From the NCBI GenBank assembly GCA_003225555.1, contig QIAM01000017.1, positions 1 to 64,000 of the forward strand: 64,000 nt of DNA. Reading direction: 5' to 3'. Position 1 is the first letter of the stretch. Every line of letters begins with the position of its first letter. The notes beneath the pieces are model-generated. The model did not search any database. It was given only the letters and a program-made list of their open reading frames with translations, and was not told where the DNA came from. Position numbers and translations under genes: made by a program. Shown here piece after piece: positions 62,264-64,000 of this stretch. The stretch is from Acidobacteriota bacterium (GTDB lineage: Bacteria; Acidobacteriota; Terriglobia; Terriglobales; Acidobacteriaceae).

Positions 62264-64000
62264 TTGTCTCCAAGAAAACAATCTCAGCAGACCGATCCCG
62301 GGACCCCTGCTTCGATCGCGACCGCTCCTGCCTCTGTCGCGAAAAAGGAGAAGGGCCGAGCCGCGGCGTACGGCCGCATCTTTCTCATCGATACCATGTC
62401 GTTCATCTTCCGCGCCTATCACGCCATGGCGCGGCAGCGGCCCATGTCGACGAAGTCCGGCCTGCCCACGGCTGCGATTCTTGTCTTCGTCAACATGCTG
62501 CGGAAGTTGCGTGACGATTTTTCTCCGGAGTATCTGGCTGCCGTTTTCGATGTAGCCGCGCCGACGTTCCGCGACCAGCAGGCCGAGGCAATCACCAAGG
62601 TCCGCAAATTCGACATCAAGACGCAAACTTTCACCGAGATTGAATACAAAGGCTACAAGGCCAACCGCGCCGCCATGCCGGAGGATCTGGCGCAGCAACT
62701 CCCTTACATTCGCCGCGCGCTCGAAGCCTACCGCATTCCGATTCTCGAGCTGGCAGGCTTCGAGGCTGATGACGTGATCGGCACCCTCGCCCGCAAAGCC
62801 GCCGAAGCGTCGCACACCGTCTATGTCGTTTCCAGCGATAAGGACATGATGCAACTGGTCAACGACAAAGTCTGCATTCTCAATCCGCCGAAGGACAATC
62901 TGATCTGCGACGCCGCCAAGGTGGAGGAGATTCTGGGCGTGCCGCCGGAGCGGGTGGTGGATGTGATGGCGCTGCGCGGCGACACCATCGACAACATTCC
63001 GGGCGCGCCTGGCATCGGCGATAAAGGGTCGGTTGAAATCATCAAGCGTTTCGGTAGCGTCGAACGGGCGCTCGAGCGCGCAGCCGAAGTTGAAAAGAAG
63101 ACCTACCGCGAGTCTTTGCAGAACAACCGCGACATAGTTCTCTTCAGCAAGAGCATGGCGACGATTGACACCAGCGTTCCTGTCGAGCTTGATGTTGAGG
63201 CCATGCGCGCCGGAGAGCCTGCATTAGAGGCTCTCCGCCAGCTCTTCACCGAACTGGAATTCACCACGCTTCTGAAGGAATTGCTGCCGGTTGTCGAGGT
63301 CAAAGATACAAACTACAGCGATGCGAAGTCTGCTGCTGACGTACAACGTGTGCTGAATTCGGTTGCGGCGGGAGAGACGCTGGCTATTGCCGTTGAGCAG
63401 GAGGTGCCGCCTTCGGAGCCGGAGGAGGAAGAAGTCGCAGAAGAAGAGCCCCAGGAGGCCATGCTTCCCCTGGGTGTTGCGCCGCCGACCGCACCTGAGG
63501 CTTCGACGTGCCGCGTTGCGATATCCGCCGCTGACGGGTCAGCTACCGTTGTGAAGCTCGACTCGGGCGAAGCCGCTGAAACACTGTGTACGACGTTGAC
63601 CGGTCCTGTGCTGCCCAAAGCCATTCATGACTACAAAGCCGCGATGCACGCGCTGGAGCCGCTGAATATTGCGATGCAAGGCGTGCGTCACGATTCGATG
63701 CTCTATTCCTACCTGCTTGATCCCACGTATTCGTCGCACCGTCTGTCTGATGTCGCGCTGCGACGCTTCAACCTGAAACTCTCGGGAGGCCTTGCAGAGG
63801 CTGCCGACATTACCGGAAGGTTGGCGAAGGCGCTGCGCCCGGAAGTGGAGCAGAGCGGCTTACTCAAGCTCTACGAAGAGATTGATCTTCCGCTGGTTCC
63901 GGTGCTGGCGCGCATGGAACACGCGGGAGTGAAGATAGACACCGCTGCGCTCTCCAAGATGTCGACGGAGCTGGAGCGAGAGATCGGGACCAAGGCTAAC
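62264..64000 (+). CDS. polA: DNA polymerase I, N-terminal part (3' end outside window)
   Basis: TTG 62264 has AGG directly upstream and gives a basic/Ala-rich leader; a later ATG at 62396 (MSFIFRAYHAMA) would cut into the nuclease. The 5'-3' exonuclease is complete: RIFLIDTMSFIFRAYH, YKANRAAMPEDLAQQL, ELAGFEADDVIGTLA, YVVSSDKDMMQLV, DNIPGAPGIGDKGSVEIIKRFGS. The 3'-5' exonuclease-like domain that follows starts with AAGETLAIAVE, without the DxE of active proofreaders, and has an acidic insert (SEPEEEEVAEEEPQEA). The polymerase domain has just begun at the window end (EIDLPLVPVLARMEHAGV). Confidence 0.93.
   Translation, partial: MSPRKQSQQTDPGTPASIATAPASVAKKEKGRAAAYGRIFLIDTMSFIFRAYHAMARQRPMSTKSGLPTAAILVFVNMLRKLRDDFSPEYLAAVFDVAAPTFRDQQAEAITKVRKFDIKTQTFTEIEYKGYKANRAAMPEDLAQQLPYIRRALEAYRIPILELAGFEADDVIGTLARKAAEASHTVYVVSSDKDMMQLVNDKVCILNPPKDNLICDAAKVEEILGVPPERVVDVMALRGDTIDNIPGAPGIGDKGSVEIIKRFGSVERALERAAEVEKKTYRESLQNNRDIVLFSKSMATIDTSVPVELDVEAMRAGEPALEALRQLFTELEFTTLLKELLPVVEVKDTNYSDAKSAADVQRVLNSVAAGETLAIAVEQEVPPSEPEEEEVAEEEPQEAMLPLGVAPPTAPEASTCRVAISAADGSATVVKLDSGEAAETLCTTLTGPVLPKAIHDYKAAMHALEPLNIAMQGVRHDSMLYSYLLDPTYSSHRLSDVALRRFNLKLSGGLAEAADITGRLAKALRPEVEQSGLLKLYEEIDLPLVPVLARMEHAGVKIDTAALSKMSTELEREIGTKAN

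Overview
The window looks like a chromosomal segment of an Acidobacteriota genome (Terriglobia / Koribacter-like). The grounds are gene content: CRTAC1-type VCBS plus ASPIC/UnbV proteins, a TIGR02999-type ECF sigma factor next to a Ser/Thr kinase with a TolB-like/TPR tail, a BlaI plus M56 peptidase pair, DUF5666, DUF481 and SYLF proteins, and small DUF3309 and DUF1328 proteins. Small palindromic dispersed repeats and GC-rich genes on both strands fit too. No phage, integrase, transposase, CRISPR array, rRNA or tRNA was recognised.

Layout. 1-17 kb is an envelope and exopolysaccharide region: the end of an outer-membrane barrel protein, a flippase fused to a ParB/sulfiredoxin-like domain, a TPR protein, a DUF5666 protein, the ECF sigma/kinase/TPR locus (interrupted by an in-frame amber codon), a secreted phosphoesterase, a GH71/GH99-like glycosidase, a GT4 glycosyltransferase, a thymidylate-kinase-like protein, a STAS protein and a beta-helix nucleotidyltransferase-like protein. 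17-23 kb holds an ECF sigma factor, TonB and a group of small stress or envelope proteins (DUF3309, SYLF, DUF1328, glycine zipper, BON). 23-33 kb carries alpha-glucan and mannan-type carbohydrate enzymes (GH13, an (alpha/alpha)6-barrel enzyme, GH130-like), two CRTAC1 proteins pointing at each other, and HU. 33-43 kb has a DnaC-like loader, a UvrC-like protein, DinB, a frameshifted PD-(D/E)XK-like nuclease, the TldD/TldE protease pair, an amidohydrolase and a DUF2393-like protein. 49-64 kb is mostly housekeeping: TatA, ribosomal protein S1, a BNR/YCF48-like protein, an OmpA protein, MutS2, a membrane histidine kinase, a class II aldolase, QueA, cysteine dioxygenase and the start of DNA polymerase I, which runs off the window.

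The most interesting locus is 43.9-47.4 kb: a BlaI-type repressor behind two dyad operators, a BlaR1-like M56 membrane protease whose periplasmic tail is ten tandem 28-residue repeats instead of a penicillin-binding sensor, and a secreted protein with seven repeats of the same family. The last repeat unit is specifically alike in both proteins. I infer a signalling system in which a repeat-bearing sensor protease and a soluble repeat partner control a BlaI regulon.

Four genes look broken (amber in the kinase/TPR gene; frameshifts in the nuclease-like gene, in a beta-propeller-like gene beside blaI, and perhaps in a small membrane protein). Decay and assembly error cannot be told apart from this sequence alone. 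Several families of hairpin-forming dispersed repeats occur between genes, one pair with compensatory stem changes, and one palindrome sits in frame inside mutS2.
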